Shown one piece after another: positions 36,436-46,206 of a DNA stretch of 64,000 nt (positions are counted from its first letter, which is position 1; every line of letters starts with the position of its first letter). The stretch spans positions 62,001-126,000 of the forward strand of contig NZ_PDDM01000003.1 in assembly GCF_002914585.1 (NCBI RefSeq), given 5' to 3'. The stretch is from Pseudanabaena sp. BC1403 (lineage in GTDB: Bacteria; Cyanobacteriota; Cyanobacteriia; Pseudanabaenales; Pseudanabaenaceae). The notes beneath the pieces are model-generated. The model saw nothing but the letters and a program-made list of their open reading frames with translations, was not told the DNA's origin and made no database searches. A program made the position numbers and the translations under genes.

Positions 36436-38853
36436 TCAGCGATCGCGGTTAGCGCTTGCTGTATTCACAAAAGAATGTGGAACGACATAACATATAGCAT
36501 TAGTAATCGACTGATGTAAAGACAATAAAATCTCGCTTCTAGCTGTATCGGCATTGTCTAAATCTAGGCTCATGCAGTCATGTAAATTCAAGTTTATAAA
36601 TCGATTTTGGAGCCAATTAATTTCAGTGAGCGCTGACTTGGTGATGATCAAGATTGGCAAATTGGGCAGCAACTCTAAATGGCTAAGCTCTTCTAGATAC
36701 TGCAACAAAAACTGATTGTCGCCATTAAGAAGAACCAAATCTGGCTGCCAAATTTTGGATAATGCATCCCCCTGAGGCAAGTCTTCAGCTTCTAGTAGAC
36801 AATGACCAATCTCTTGGAGTAAGCCAATTACAGATTCGTCCAGATTGTGGTTTAAGTATAATAATTTGAGAGATTTCGGAGCCGCCACATAGTTGGGCAG
36901 AAATGCACTAAGTTCTTCCGCTTTGATCGGCTTGATCAAAATTCCATCTGCTTGATGAGAGTTAATCTTTGGTTCATTAGCATGTTTCATCATCACTACA
37001 CGAATATGCTGCGTTATTGGATCACCCTTGAGTAAAACTAAAACATCCCATCCCGATAGCATTGGTATATTTGAACTTAACAAAATTAAGCAAGGCTGCA
37101 ACCGTCTTGCTTTTTCTAAAGCTTCAGTTCCCGATCTCGCAATTACTACTTGATAATTGAAATCCGCCAGAGTATTTCTCAGCCAATCCAAAGCATCTGA
37201 AGAAGTTTCCACAAGCAATACTAAGCGTCCATGACTAATGTCAATACGCTTTTCAAGCTGCTCCAATTGAATATGCTTACGACTAGTCTCAGGAGGCAAC
37301 AAAATTGTAAACTGGCTGCCCACATCCACCTGTGAAACAAAGGTAATATCTCCACCATGCAAACGAGCTAGATGTCTGGTTAATAGCAAGCTTGATCCTG
37401 TCCCTTCAAAGCGTCGAGTTAGGACATTTTCAACCTGTTGAAATTTTTGAAATACTAAGCTTTGTTTATCTTCAGGAATGCCAATCCCTTGATCCCAGAC
37501 AGTGATTGCAAGCCAACCTTCCCACCATCGCACCGTAACCCCTATTTTAGGAGTGATAGATGGGACATCATCAACTAATTCCGATGGGAAAAAACTAAAT
37601 TTAAAAGCATTGGAAAGCAGGTTTACGAGCATTTGCTGCAACCTAGTTTCATCCGCATAAATTGTTTGCACCGTTGGATCCATATCTAAATGAATGTCCA
37701 GTTCCCAATCTTCCTCAAAGTTATAGTTTCGGAAAATTGTGGAATCTTGTTGGACGAGCTTTTTAACCTGTTGGATACTTTTTTGGCAAATATCTTTTAC
37801 CAAAACAGTCTCGGCATATAGTTCTAGCTGTCCAGACTCGGCTTTGGCAAGGTCAAAAATATTATCGATAATCGAAACTAATTGCCGACCGCTTTGATGA
37901 ATCATCTTCACATAGCGACTTTGGCGCTCATTCAGCTCTCCAAAAGTGTTATTACTCAATAAACTCGCAATCCCAATCACGGAGGTTAAGGGCGTTTTTA
38001 ACTCGTGATTGATACAGGTCAAAAATTCATCTTTGACTCTACTTAGCCCTGCTAGCTCTTGAGCCAGATTTTTTTGAGCCGAGATGTCGTAGGCGATCGC
38101 TAGATCCATGCCTTTCAGACTGCCTTGTAGAGCCACACTAATTACTTGCCAAGTGAACGATGAACCATCAGTAGTACAGAACTGGTGAGTTACTGGTACA
38201 TTTGGTGCGAGTACTTGGGGACTATTATCAACATGCTGATTAGTCGATATTTTGCTAGTAGTCTCAGCTATTGGAAATATATATGTCTCAGCATTGTTAG
38301 GTAAACTTTCGTGTAAACTATTGCGCCATGCGGAATTCATACCCACAATCGCCCCATCGCGATCGCTGACCATCACGGGTAGGGGTAATTGATAGATCAA
38401 GGGTAACAACAGAGAGATTATAGTTGGGCTTTGACTTTGCTCAGATTGCATCAGCGATCGCAATAATTTTGAGACTTCCAAAAGCGCCGTAAATTTGCCA
38501 TTGTCATCAACTAAAGCCCATATTTCCGCAGAATGTCGATATTGCGAAATTCTTTGCAAAAAGTCAGATGTAGTCATCGAAATCGAGATCGCAGGTAATG
38601 GCTCAAGATCAATATCTTCTAATGCGATCGAGGGCGCAACAAACGCGCAATTATCTGTCTGAGATTGCCAATTTAATAAACATCTTGCATTAAATAAACC
38701 CTGCGGCAAATCGTTTTGATCTAACACCACAACATTAGACCATCCTTTTTGAAGAAAGCTTAACGCCTCAGCAGTATGTGTGGGCAGTCGGCAAATTGCT
38801 ACCAGCGACTGTCCATATATCTCTAAAGACTGATTTAAGATGAGGGAGTCCAT
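36436..38853 (-). CDS. Hybrid histidine kinase with two degenerate receivers, divergent from kaiA
   Basis: 805 residues. N-terminal CBS-like pair (about 15-130), PAS domain (about 150-260), HisKA with His283 in INHELKTPLTS, HATPase with DQGIGIP but GTGSSLLL in place of the usual GTGLGLxL, then two receiver-like domains. The first has LLSSNIPMLSG, with Ser at the phospho-accepting Asp site. The second has LVLLNGDNQFL and also lacks the Asp. Neither should accept phosphate. Pseudo-receivers behind a kinase recall CikA of the circadian input pathway, and kaiABC is divergent next door. It lacks the CikA GAF domain, so it is not an orthologue by layout. Confidence 0.85.
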   Translation of the reverse strand: MDSLILNQSLEIYGQSLVAICRLPTHTAEALSFLQKGWSNVVVLDQNDLPQGLFNARCLLNWQSQTDNCAFVAPSIALEDIDLEPLPAISISMTTSDFLQRISQYRHSAEIWALVDDNGKFTALLEVSKLLRSLMQSEQSQSPTIISLLLPLIYQLPLPVMVSDRDGAIVGMNSAWRNSLHESLPNNAETYIFPIAETTSKISTNQHVDNSPQVLAPNVPVTHQFCTTDGSSFTWQVISVALQGSLKGMDLAIAYDISAQKNLAQELAGLSRVKDEFLTCINHELKTPLTSVIGIASLLSNNTFGELNERQSRYVKMIHQSGRQLVSIIDNIFDLAKAESGQLELYAETVLVKDICQKSIQQVKKLVQQDSTIFRNYNFEEDWELDIHLDMDPTVQTIYADETRLQQMLVNLLSNAFKFSFFPSELVDDVPSITPKIGVTVRWWEGWLAITVWDQGIGIPEDKQSLVFQKFQQVENVLTRRFEGTGSSLLLTRHLARLHGGDITFVSQVDVGSQFTILLPPETSRKHIQLEQLEKRIDISHGRLVLLVETSSDALDWLRNTLADFNYQVVIARSGTEALEKARRLQPCLILLSSNIPMLSGWDVLVLLKGDPITQHIRVVMMKHANEPKINSHQADGILIKPIKAEELSAFLPNYVAAPKSLKLLYLNHNLDESVIGLLQEIGHCLLEAEDLPQGDALSKIWQPDLVLLNGDNQFLLQYLEELSHLELLPNLPILIITKSALTEINWLQNRFINLNLHDCMSLDLDNADTARSEILLSLHQSITNAICYVVPHSFVNTASANRDR

Positions 38854-38902
38854 ATGCTGAAACGCCTACGGGTTATAGTTAGTACAGCACTTTCTGAAAG
38901 AC

Positions 38903-38962
38903 CGAACTAATAAACATCTAGGAAGTGTTGCTTTGGAACACTTCCCAAATGTTTATTAGTTC
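38903..38962. repeat. Long palindrome in the divergent kai intergenic region
   Basis: Outer arms CGAACTAATAAACAT and an inner stem GGAAGTGTT, with their complements, are separated by three-base bulges and a short loop. It lies 50 bases from the kinase start and 160 bases from kaiA, upstream of both. Confidence 0.75.
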
Positions 38963-39121
38963 GGATTTTAGCGAAAATTACTCTAATTGTCATTGATCAC
39001 TAACAGCTTATAAATTTCTATATAGTTACGATCATCAATTTCACATGGTTTCGTCATTTAAGTGCGAAAATAAAGCTTAAGATAAAATCCCAGCCATTCT
39101 AACCACCAATACCAATAGCCA

Positions 39122-40003
39122 GTGCCTGTTATTTCTAATCTACAAGTATGCTGTTTGGTGGATCAAGCTAATGTAAGCCAAACAAAAACTACTCTTGCAA
39201 AGTTTTTGCCAGAAGATCGATACACCGTTACAGTTGTTTGCGAATTAGAAGCACTTGTAAGTTTATTAACAAAAACTCCAAATACTCAAGATTGTCTAGT
39301 TATATTTAAAAATGTTATTCGAGATGTCGAGACTGTCATCGATCATCTTGGGATGTTAAACATTTTTATGCCTACCATCCTAATACTAAAAGATCTTTAT
39401 GAACAAGGCGAACCTCACTATGAACAGAGCGAATCAAAAGACTTTTATCGGGCGAGTATCAGTATTAATCTTGATCAACTTCAAGATCTACCAACAATTA
39501 TTGATCAAGCGATCAACACTTTTATTAAGATTTCGCCACAAGTTAGACACCAAGTCTATGTCAATATTCCGCGCAGTGATGCTTCCGAATCTTTAAGTGT
39601 TCAACAACAAAGGTTATCTAAAAAGCTGAATGAGAGATTGGGGTATTTGGGGGTGTATTACAAACGCGATTCACGATTATTCCTGCGCAACTTATCTCCT
39701 GAGGATAGGAAAGAGTATAGCGATCGCTTAAAAAATATATATCGATCAATCATCCTAGAATATTTTTTAGAAAAGAATGAGGGGCTAAATCAAAAGATTG
39801 ATGAATTTGTTAACCTCTCATTTTTTGCTGATATTTCAGTATCACAAGTTCTAGAGATTCATATGGAACTGATGGACGAATTTGCCAAGCAATTAAGACT
39901 AGAAGGTCGAAATGATGAAATTTTACTAGACTATCGAATTACGCTAATTGACATGATCGCCCACCTATGTGAGCTATATCGTCGATCTATTCCCCGATCC
40001 TAA
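39122..40003 (+). CDS. kaiA: Circadian clock protein KaiA
   Basis: It stimulates KaiC autophosphorylation. 293 residues, the long form. The N-terminal pseudo-receiver (about 5-140) is present but weakly conserved. The C-terminal four-helix KaiC-binding and dimer domain (about 185-290) is clear: RLGYLGVYYKRDSRLFLRNL, FFADISVSQVLEIHMELMD and IDMIAHLCELYRR. The start is GTG at 39122. A 203-base gap to kaiB leaves room for a separate kaiBC promoter, as known in other cyanobacteria. Confidence 0.94.
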   Translation: MPVISNLQVCCLVDQANVSQTKTTLAKFLPEDRYTVTVVCELEALVSLLTKTPNTQDCLVIFKNVIRDVETVIDHLGMLNIFMPTILILKDLYEQGEPHYEQSESKDFYRASISINLDQLQDLPTIIDQAINTFIKISPQVRHQVYVNIPRSDASESLSVQQQRLSKKLNERLGYLGVYYKRDSRLFLRNLSPEDRKEYSDRLKNIYRSIILEYFLEKNEGLNQKIDEFVNLSFFADISVSQVLEIHMELMDEFAKQLRLEGRNDEILLDYRITLIDMIAHLCELYRRSIPRS

Positions 40004-40206
40004 AAAAATCATTGTATAGCCACATTAAACTTATAAAACATCTTTAAGATTAATATCCTTGGTCTATTGCAACTCTTGAAACTCTACATATCTTTTGTCT
40101 AAACTTTGCTTATGTCCCCCTATACCACAAGAGCAAATGCAAAGATTTATTCTATAGAAGTTTAAGAGATACGTTATAAATAGCCGACGCAACCACAATT
40201 AATGAA

Positions 40207-40506
40207 ATGATTCGTAAAACTTACGTCCTAAAACTCTACGTCGCAGGCAACACGCCAAATTCGGTGAGAGCACTGAAAATGCTCAACGATATCCTTGAGA
40301 AAGAATTTCAAGGAGTTTATACATTGAAAGTCATTGATGTGCTTAAAAATCCGCAACTAGCTGAAGAAGATAAGATCCTTGCTACTCCCACCTTAGCAAA
40401 GGTTTTACCGCCACCAGTTAGGAAAATTATTGGTGACCTGTCTGATCGCGAAAAAGTTTTAATCGGACTAGATCTACTATATGAGGAATTAATTGGCAAT
40501 GACTAG
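40207..40506 (+). CDS. kaiB: Circadian clock protein KaiB
   Basis: It binds phosphorylated KaiC in its fold-switched form and sequesters KaiA. 99 residues, thioredoxin-like: [42 protein letters not shown] and [16 protein letters not shown] are the family's conserved blocks. ATG at 40207 is used, because an ATG five bases earlier runs into a stop. Its stop overlaps the kaiC start by eight bases, suggesting translational coupling. Confidence 0.97.
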   Translation: MIRKTYVLKLYVAGNTPNSVRALKMLNDILEKEFQGVYTLKVIDVLKNPQLAEEDKILATPTLAKVLPPPVRKIIGDLSDREKVLIGLDLLYEELIGND

Positions 40507-42067
40507 CCCATCAATTGAAAAAAATAACGATAGCAGCGAGACGAAAAGACAAGAGCTCGGTGTGCAAAAGTTGCGCACCATGATTGAGGGGTTAGATGAT
40601 ATCACTCATGGAGGGCTACCCAAAGGGCGATCGACTCTTGTCAGTGGGACATCTGGTACTGGAAAAACTCTTTTGTCAATGCAGTTTCTCTATAACGGCA
40701 TTACGGGCTTAGACGAGCATGGCGTATTTGTTACTTTTGAAGAATCACCCTCTGACATTATTAAAAATGCCCATAGTTTTAATTGGGATCTCCAAAAACT
40801 GATCGATGAAGGGAGATTATTTATACTTGATGCTTCTCCTGATCCTGAAGGTCAGGAAGTAGTTGGAGACTTTGACCTATCAGCACTGATCGAGCGCATT
40901 CAATATGCAATTATCAAGTACAAAGCCAAGCGGATCTCCATTGATTCGATGACTGCTATCTTTCAGCAATATGACTCTCTAGGCTTAGTTCGTCGCGAAA
41001 TATTTAGGATTGTCGCCCGACTCAAGTCTCTGGGCGTAACCACTGTCATGACCACTGAGCGCGAATTAGAATATGGGCCTGTAGCAAGATTTGGCGTAGA
41101 AGAATTTGTTTCCGATAATGTAATTATTTTAAGAAATGTCCTTGATGGAGAACGTCGCCATCGTACTGCCGAGATCCTTAAGCTACGTGGAACAACCCAT
41201 ATGAAGGGCGAATTTCCATTTACGATGACCAGCAAAGGAATTAATATATTTCCCTTGGGGGCAATGCGTCTCACTCAAAAATCATCTAATACCAGAGTTT
41301 CTTCGGGCATTATTACTCTTGATGAAATGTGCGGTGGTGGCTATTTTAAAGATTCGATCATTCTTACAACTGGGGCAACTGGTACGGGTAAAACCCTGAT
41401 GGTTAGCAAGTTTATTGAAAATGGTTGCGAAAATGGTGAACGGGCGATTTTGTTTGCCTATGAGGAATCCCGCCAACAGCTTACGCGCAATGCTTCATCT
41501 TGGGGAACGGATTTCGACAAATGGGAAAGTTCTGGCTTATTAAAAATTATCTGTGTTTACCCTGAGTCCTCAGGATTGGAGGATCATTTACAGGTAATTA
41601 AGTCGGAGATTGAGACATTTAAGCCCTCTCGTATTGCGATCGACTCACTCTCAGCATTGGCTAGAGGTGTAAGCAATAATACATTCCGTCAATTTGTAAT
41701 TGGGTTAACAGGCTATGTCAAGCAAGAAGAAATCACGGGTTTATTTACAAATACCACTGATCAATTCATGGGTTCACATTCGATTACAGAGTCACATATT
41801 TCTACAATTACAGACACGATTATTCTGTTGCAATATGTAGAAATCCGTGGACAAATGTCGCGAGCAGTGAATGTGTTTAAGATGCGGGGATCGCGCCATG
41901 ATAGCCGTATTCGTGAATATGTCATTACCGATGAAGGTGCACAAATTAAGGATTCATTCCAAGGATTCGAGCGGATTTTGAGTGGATCACCAACTAGGGT
42001 ATCTGTGGATGAAAAATCAGAGCTATCGCGGATCATTCGAGGTGTGTCAGTTGAGCCTTTAGAATAA
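40499..42067 (+). CDS. kaiC: Circadian clock protein KaiC
   Basis: The core clock ATPase, autokinase and autophosphatase. 522 residues from the ATG at 40499 (a TTG two codons earlier is less likely). Both RecA-like halves have Walker A motifs (GTSGTGKT and GATGTGKT) and catalytic glutamates (VTFEES and FAYEES). The phosphosites in [14 protein letters not shown] are conserved as Thr430, Ser435 and Thr436. The C-terminal tail that KaiA binds ([18 protein letters not shown]) is intact. A strong terminator follows. Confidence 0.97.
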   Translation: MTSPSIEKNNDSSETKRQELGVQKLRTMIEGLDDITHGGLPKGRSTLVSGTSGTGKTLLSMQFLYNGITGLDEHGVFVTFEESPSDIIKNAHSFNWDLQKLIDEGRLFILDASPDPEGQEVVGDFDLSALIERIQYAIIKYKAKRISIDSMTAIFQQYDSLGLVRREIFRIVARLKSLGVTTVMTTERELEYGPVARFGVEEFVSDNVIILRNVLDGERRHRTAEILKLRGTTHMKGEFPFTMTSKGINIFPLGAMRLTQKSSNTRVSSGIITLDEMCGGGYFKDSIILTTGATGTGKTLMVSKFIENGCENGERAILFAYEESRQQLTRNASSWGTDFDKWESSGLLKIICVYPESSGLEDHLQVIKSEIETFKPSRIAIDSLSALARGVSNNTFRQFVIGLTGYVKQEEITGLFTNTTDQFMGSHSITESHISTITDTIILLQYVEIRGQMSRAVNVFKMRGSRHDSRIREYVITDEGAQIKDSFQGFERILSGSPTRVSVDEKSELSRIIRGVSVEPLE

Positions 42068-42097
42068 AAAAAAGGAGCGCGTTGCGCTCCTTTTTTT
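42067..42097. terminator. kaiC terminator, shared with the pentapeptide gene
   Basis: A stem AAAAAAAGGAGCGC with its complement and a GTT loop, followed by seven T residues. It lies between convergent stops. Confidence 0.87.
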
Positions 42098-42098
42098 A

Positions 42099-42590
42099 TT
42101 AACAACCTAGAGATTCGCGAGTATCAATACCTGTTTTTGAGTTTGTGCCAGATGCGTTATTACAGAGTTTCTTTAATTGTTGAACATCTAGCAGGGCATT
42201 GGTGAAATCTGCACCAGTGACATCAACATTATCAAAGGTCGATCGCAGCATATTGGTATCAGCTAAGATTGCGTCACTCAAATCAACATTCTTAAATCTC
42301 GTCACATAAGCTATTCCCGAGCTAAAATCACTTCCATGTAGATTGGCTCCATCTAATAAAACGCCATTGAAGAGTGCGCCTCGTAAATCAGCATTTGTAA
42401 AATTTGCATCTTTTAAGGTGACGCTAGTAAATTCAGCCCGAATTAAGTTTTTGCCAGAGAAATCTTGACCTTCTGCCTTATTGAGGATTGAACCAGTGAC
42501 ACTAGAGGAGCTAGCGGCTTGGACTGACAATGGCATTAAAAATATGACTGTCGCTAAGATGATGCTGGTAATAAATCGCCAATATTTCAT
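42099..42590 (-). CDS. Secreted pentapeptide-repeat protein
   Basis: 163 residues. A signal peptide (FITSIILATVIFLMPLSVQA) is followed by pentapeptide repeats of the A(D/N)LxX type from about 50 to 135 (KDANFTNADLRGALFNGVLL, LDGANLHGSDFS), expected to fold as a right-handed quadrilateral beta helix. The tail has two Cys (LKKLCNNASG, RESLGC) that could form a disulphide in the lumen or periplasm. The function is unknown. It is convergent with kaiC. Confidence 0.87.
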   Translation of the reverse strand: MKYWRFITSIILATVIFLMPLSVQAASSSSVTGSILNKAEGQDFSGKNLIRAEFTSVTLKDANFTNADLRGALFNGVLLDGANLHGSDFSSGIAYVTRFKNVDLSDAILADTNMLRSTFDNVDVTGADFTNALLDVQQLKKLCNNASGTNSKTGIDTRESLGC

Positions 42591-42679
42591 GATTTATTGA
42601 GAATAGTTTGGGATAGTTTTTCTTTTGTTAATAACTATTAAATCTCAATTATAGTCAGCCTTGTTAACTGTTCCTGCAT

Positions 42680-42732
42680 AAAACCCAAAAGAGAATGGCG
42701 GCGCTTCGCGCCGCCATTCTCTTTTGGGTTTT
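42680..42732. repeat. 25-bp-stem perfect palindrome
   Basis: AAAACCCAAAAGAGAATGG begins the left arm; the right arm is its exact complement and the loop is TTC. It lies between two minus-strand genes and can terminate the phosphotransferase gene. Nearly the same arms recur at 58681-58731. Confidence 0.85.
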
Positions 42733-42767
42733 AGCGCAAAGCGCTTTAATTCGAGCATTGTTATAAA

Positions 42768-43751
42768 TTAAAAAGGTTTCCAGTCGGGCGATCGCAACAT
42801 CTTAAAATGCTCAAAACGTTGGTGGAAGTAACTAGCATCGAGTTTGCTGTGATTGTGCACGATCGCGGATTTGACACTGATCGCCCATGACCAAATCTGC
42901 GCTACTTGCATCAAGGGTTGCATACATTTTAATTCAATATCTTCGAGAGTCTGAGCCGACTGATAGCCATGCAAAAAAGCCTTGCGAACGCTAGGACTAA
43001 TACCAGCTTGTAAAGTCACTTGTAAAAACTTGGCTATGTCAAATGATCTCCAACCATAACCACATTGATCAAAATCAAATAGGGTGATTTCGTTGGTGTC
43101 AGTAAAATGCACATTGCCGCTGTGGGGATCACCCCAGCAGATACTCCAGATCGGGAAAGTTTGTGGAAGATGTCTGATTTGTTCTTTGATTTGGGCGATC
43201 GCATCATTCATATACGATCTTGCTGAACTATTCAAAAACGGTGATAAGTCATGTAATGAGTCATCAAGTAAATATGCGATCGTCAAATGGGGGCGATCAA
43301 TATGACAGTGAAAGTTTTGGGCAGTGCCATGGAGCTTTGCTAACGTCTCTCCTAATTTTTGCGCTTGAACTTTATTAAGATCTCCAATAGCGACTTGACC
43401 TGCGGCATAAGTAAATAAAGCTGCATAGCGTTTACCTTCAAGGGCTGGAATCTCGATCGCTAGTTGACCATCATCAGTTGTGAGTGGGTAGGCAACAGGA
43501 ATATAATTTCTATGCAAAAACGCTAATAATTCTAATTCAAATTCGATTTCCGCTTTAGAGCGCCAATGGGCATGGGAAACTCTCAGGACATAGCGGCGAT
43601 TACCTGCTTCCACCAGATATATGTCGCTCAGTCCCCGCATCCAGAATACACAACTGGTAATTTCGCCCACATCATATCGGCATAACACTCTATCTACCAA
43701 TGCTTGAGGTGCAAGGGTGGAATAGGTTATGGGGAAAAGATGGTCAGACAT
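42768..43751 (-). CDS. Aminoglycoside-phosphotransferase-fold kinase
   Basis: About 327 residues from the ATG at 43751 (MSDHLFPITYSTL); an ATG 13 codons earlier (43790) is possible. The fold is that of APH/choline/homoserine kinases: nucleotide-loop region YVLRVSHAHW, catalytic loop WGDPHSGNVHF and metal-binding LFDFDQCGYGW. The first Trp replaces the usual His of HGDxH. The likely substrate is a small hydroxyl compound; an antibiotic-resistance role is not implied. Confidence 0.83.
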   Translation of the reverse strand: MSDHLFPITYSTLAPQALVDRVLCRYDVGEITSCVFWMRGLSDIYLVEAGNRRYVLRVSHAHWRSKAEIEFELELLAFLHRNYIPVAYPLTTDDGQLAIEIPALEGKRYAALFTYAAGQVAIGDLNKVQAQKLGETLAKLHGTAQNFHCHIDRPHLTIAYLLDDSLHDLSPFLNSSARSYMNDAIAQIKEQIRHLPQTFPIWSICWGDPHSGNVHFTDTNEITLFDFDQCGYGWRSFDIAKFLQVTLQAGISPSVRKAFLHGYQSAQTLEDIELKCMQPLMQVAQIWSWAISVKSAIVHNHSKLDASYFHQRFEHFKMLRSPDWKPF

Positions 43752-43905
43752 ATTGGCGACATGCTTTAGAGACCAATCTGCGACAGGCATAGCATCGATA
43801 ATTTGATGAATTTTTAGCTTTATTCAGATATATCGCAGACTAGGGATCAAAAGTGTTTACCAAAAACCAAAAGTCGTTTTTTGTCAGTTACTTGGACAAG
43901 ATAGC

Positions 43906-43930
43906 AGCTGCGGCGCAAAGCGCCACAGCT
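43906..43930. repeat. Short hairpin upstream of trmB
   Basis: AGCTG-GGCGC and complement arms with an AAA loop and one mismatch, ending 25 bases before the trmB start codon. Confidence 0.55.
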
Positions 43931-43955
43931 TCCATCTGAGGTATTCTTAAATACT

Positions 43956-44666
43956 ATGCAAAATTCCTCAACGCCCCCACCCAATCCATCCGCAAACGAA
44001 ATCATTGTCAACATTAGCAATGAAAATGTGTCGCGGCGAGCGCGTGTACGTGAACACGTTAACCCATTAGCCAAAAAATATAGTGTTGCGATCGCCCCAC
44101 CAATCTGGGCAGAAGTTTATGCTGATTGCTCGAAGCCACTCAGTTTAGATATTGGCTCGGCTAGGGGACGCTATATTTTGCAAATGTCACAGCTCAAGCC
44201 TGATTGGAATTTTTTGGGTTTAGAAATTAGGGAGCCGCTAGTCGATCGCTGTAATGAGGTTCGTGACGAATTGGGGTTAAAGAATCTGCATTACATTTTT
44301 TGTAATGCTAATGTGTCGCTATCAGGGCTATTAACTAAAGGATCATTGCATGAAGTCACAGTCCAATTTCCTGATCCTTGGTTTAAGCGTCGCCAACAGA
44401 AACGCCGAGCCGTCCAGCCCGAATTAGTGGCGACTTTAGCAGAGTTACTTGTGTCTAATGCCGATGTATTTTTGCAGTCAGATGTTTTGGAAGTAGCTGA
44501 AGATATGCGTCAACATTTTGATGCAAATGATAGTTTTATTAATCTGGCTGGGGCAGGAAACTTTGCCGATGATTCGATTTTCCCTGAGCATATTCCCACT
44601 GAGCGCGAAAGTTCAGTAATTTCGCAAGGTCTGCCAGTTTATCGCGCTTATTTCAAACGGAAATAG
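43956..44666 (+). CDS. trmB: tRNA (guanine-N7)-methyltransferase
   Basis: Methylates G46 of tRNAs with S-adenosylmethionine. 236 residues. The SAM-binding motif DIGSARGRYILQMSQ, LGLEIREPLVDRC and the catalytic-region motif VQFPDPWFKRRQQKRR are the family's hallmarks. The N-terminal 40 residues are a variable, Asn/Pro-rich extension. A poly-hairpin terminator shared with the VOC gene follows. Confidence 0.95.
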   Translation: MQNSSTPPPNPSANEIIVNISNENVSRRARVREHVNPLAKKYSVAIAPPIWAEVYADCSKPLSLDIGSARGRYILQMSQLKPDWNFLGLEIREPLVDRCNEVRDELGLKNLHYIFCNANVSLSGLLTKGSLHEVTVQFPDPWFKRRQQKRRAVQPELVATLAELLVSNADVFLQSDVLEVAEDMRQHFDANDSFINLAGAGNFADDSIFPEHIPTERESSVISQGLPVYRAYFKRK

Positions 44667-44679
44667 ACTGTTTCTCATA

Positions 44680-44709
44680 AAAAAGCGGTGCTTCACACCG
44701 CCTTTTTTG
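44680..44709. terminator. Bidirectional terminator (trmB/VOC gene)
   Basis: AAAAAAGCGGTG pairs with CACCGCCTTTTTT around CTTCA. It ends adjacent to the convergent gene's stop codon. Confidence 0.85.
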
Positions 44710-45090
44710 TTATTCAGCTGGTTTCGGTGCATGAAGCCCAATGGAATTCCCTTCGGTATCGAGAATTAGTCCAATAAAACCTGGGTCACCAATATCGGTT
44801 GTGGGCATACAAACTTTGCCGCCACTGGATTCTACCCGTTCGAGTGCTTGCTCTAGGTTCTCAACAGTACCCAAATTTAGGTAGATCAAAGCACCAGTTG
44901 TGGAAGGCGTTAAGCGATCGCTTTTGACAATCGCGCCACCAACACCTTGGAGATCGTTAGGGAACATAGCTTGTGGTTCTCCCATAAATTCCGATTTATG
45001 GAACTCTGTTGCCAACACTGTGCTGTAAAAGTTTACGGCCCGATCAAAGTCAGTTGAGGGGATCTCAAACCAGTTAATTACGTTATGCAT
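44710..45090 (-). CDS. VOC-family (glyoxalase/bleomycin-resistance fold) protein
   Basis: 126 residues with the paired beta-alpha-beta-beta-beta modules of the vicinal-oxygen-chelate fold: VINWFEIPSTDFDRAVNFYS, GALIYLNLG, GGKVCMPTTDIGDPGFIGLILDTEGNSIGLH. The N-terminal His (MHNVINWFE) and the Glu/His in the second module could bind metal. The activity is not predictable. Confidence 0.85.
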   Translation of the reverse strand: MHNVINWFEIPSTDFDRAVNFYSTVLATEFHKSEFMGEPQAMFPNDLQGVGGAIVKSDRLTPSTTGALIYLNLGTVENLEQALERVESSGGKVCMPTTDIGDPGFIGLILDTEGNSIGLHAPKPAE

Positions 45091-45306
45091 TTAAATTCGT
45101 CTTTAATATTAGACCTTATACAGGTTAATGCAGCTCCTATGGAGTAACAAGTGTTTTCAATACAATTTAATATTTGAAAAATGTACGAATATCATTTAAT
45201 AAAGTGGTAAATTTTATCGCGCTTATTTCAAATGTAAATAGGTTTCATATTTCAATTGCCTACTTTACATGGCTTACTGAATCTTTAAAGAATCGGTTTG
45301 AATACT

Positions 45307-45471
45307 TTAAATAAGAAAGATCACACTGAATTCTATTTCACCTAGTTGAGCCGTTAATGCGTCTAAAGCTTGCCCCGCAGTTTTCCCTTCAGAGTGTTTA
45401 TCACCTGCAAGGTCGCGATATGATTTTTCACCTTTAGGATCAGAAATTGGCAAAATTGATACGGTAGCCAT
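45307..45471 (-). CDS. Small hypothetical protein, 54 aa, possibly truncated
   Basis: It reads from ATG at 45471: MATVSILPISDPKGEKSYR, then LAGDKHSEGKTAGQALDALTAQLGE, ending EFSVIFLI. A GAAAGT-like ribosome site is just upstream. The block GDK-S-GKTAGQALDALT resembles small cyanobacterial proteins that are longer at the C-terminus, as I recall them. After the stop, the +1 frame continues as VFKPIL, so a frameshift may have shortened it. Confidence in a real coding origin is moderate. Confidence 0.5.
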   Translation of the reverse strand: MATVSILPISDPKGEKSYRDLAGDKHSEGKTAGQALDALTAQLGEIEFSVIFLI

Positions 45472-45505
45472 ACTTTCATCTCAAAGTTACTCCTATAATT
45501 TTAGT

Positions 45506-46039
45506 CTATTTGCTTCGACAGTCCCACCCAGTTAGACAGCCTCCAGTTAGTAAAACATAAATTATTAGACTAACAAAAACAATATTAAAATTGTAAAGGA
45601 CTATTATGTAAATTGATGACAAGCCAAATGTTGAAGCTAACACCCATTGGATTTTCTGTTCAAGACTTTGATGAATGCACAAACATTGCATACAGCCAAT
45701 TGGAAGAGTAATAAAAACTACAGTAACGGCATTGTATGCATAAATATACGGCAAAAAAAACACGATCAGTAAACTGATAATTGCGCCTCCAGCAGATGCT
45801 AGTGTCCACCATTTCAACCCAGTAAAAAATCTTTTTAACGCTAGCCACTGAGCTAATGGAATAATTGAAACCAAGAGGATAGAAGCAACAAAATAAAAGG
45901 GATAGTAGTAAGGACTACGACTAGAATGAAGCGCCCAAGATACAGTCATACTAAATGCTGCAAATATTATAGATAATACAAATCCCAAAAAATTATTTAG
46001 TATCCACGTTCTTAAGATATCTAGTTTAGATTTGGACAT
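45506..46039 (-). CDS. Hypothetical membrane protein, about 177 aa
   Basis: Five to six hydrophobic segments cover most of the length (starting FLGFVLSIIFAAFSMTVSW and ending VSLIIYVLLTGGCLTGW). No family is recognised. The first ATG of the frame is at 46054, but MSKSKLD at 46039 is a comparable start. It follows trpS on the same strand after about 170 bases with a palindrome between. Confidence 0.55.
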   Translation of the reverse strand: MSKSKLDILRTWILNNFLGFVLSIIFAAFSMTVSWALHSSRSPYYYPFYFVASILLVSIIPLAQWLALKRFFTGLKWWTLASAGGAIISLLIVFFLPYIYAYNAVTVVFITLPIGCMQCLCIHQSLEQKIQWVLASTFGLSSIYIIVLYNFNIVFVSLIIYVLLTGGCLTGWDCRSK

Positions 46040-46119
46040 TATTTTGGTTAACAAATAATTTGTTGGGAAGTTTTTTGTCGCTATAAATTGGGCTTTGTTT
46101 TGAATACCAATTCGTTCTA

Positions 46120-46174
46120 ATTAGAAATATTTAAACATTGGTTTAGTTTAAAATCATGTTTAAATATTTCTAAT
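46120..46174. repeat. Palindrome behind trpS
   Basis: ATTAGAAATATTTAAACAT and its exact complement, 17 bases apart. It lies downstream of trpS and could end its transcript, though it is AT-rich. A TACCAA sequence precedes it, as in family A. Confidence 0.6.
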
Positions 46175-46206
46175 GTAAAAGGTTTTTAAAAAGTGGTTTG
46201 ACAAAC

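Noticed and set aside
42768-43790. Antibiotic resistance gene
   Set aside because: The APH fold is shared by many metabolic kinases and nothing in the context points to resistance.
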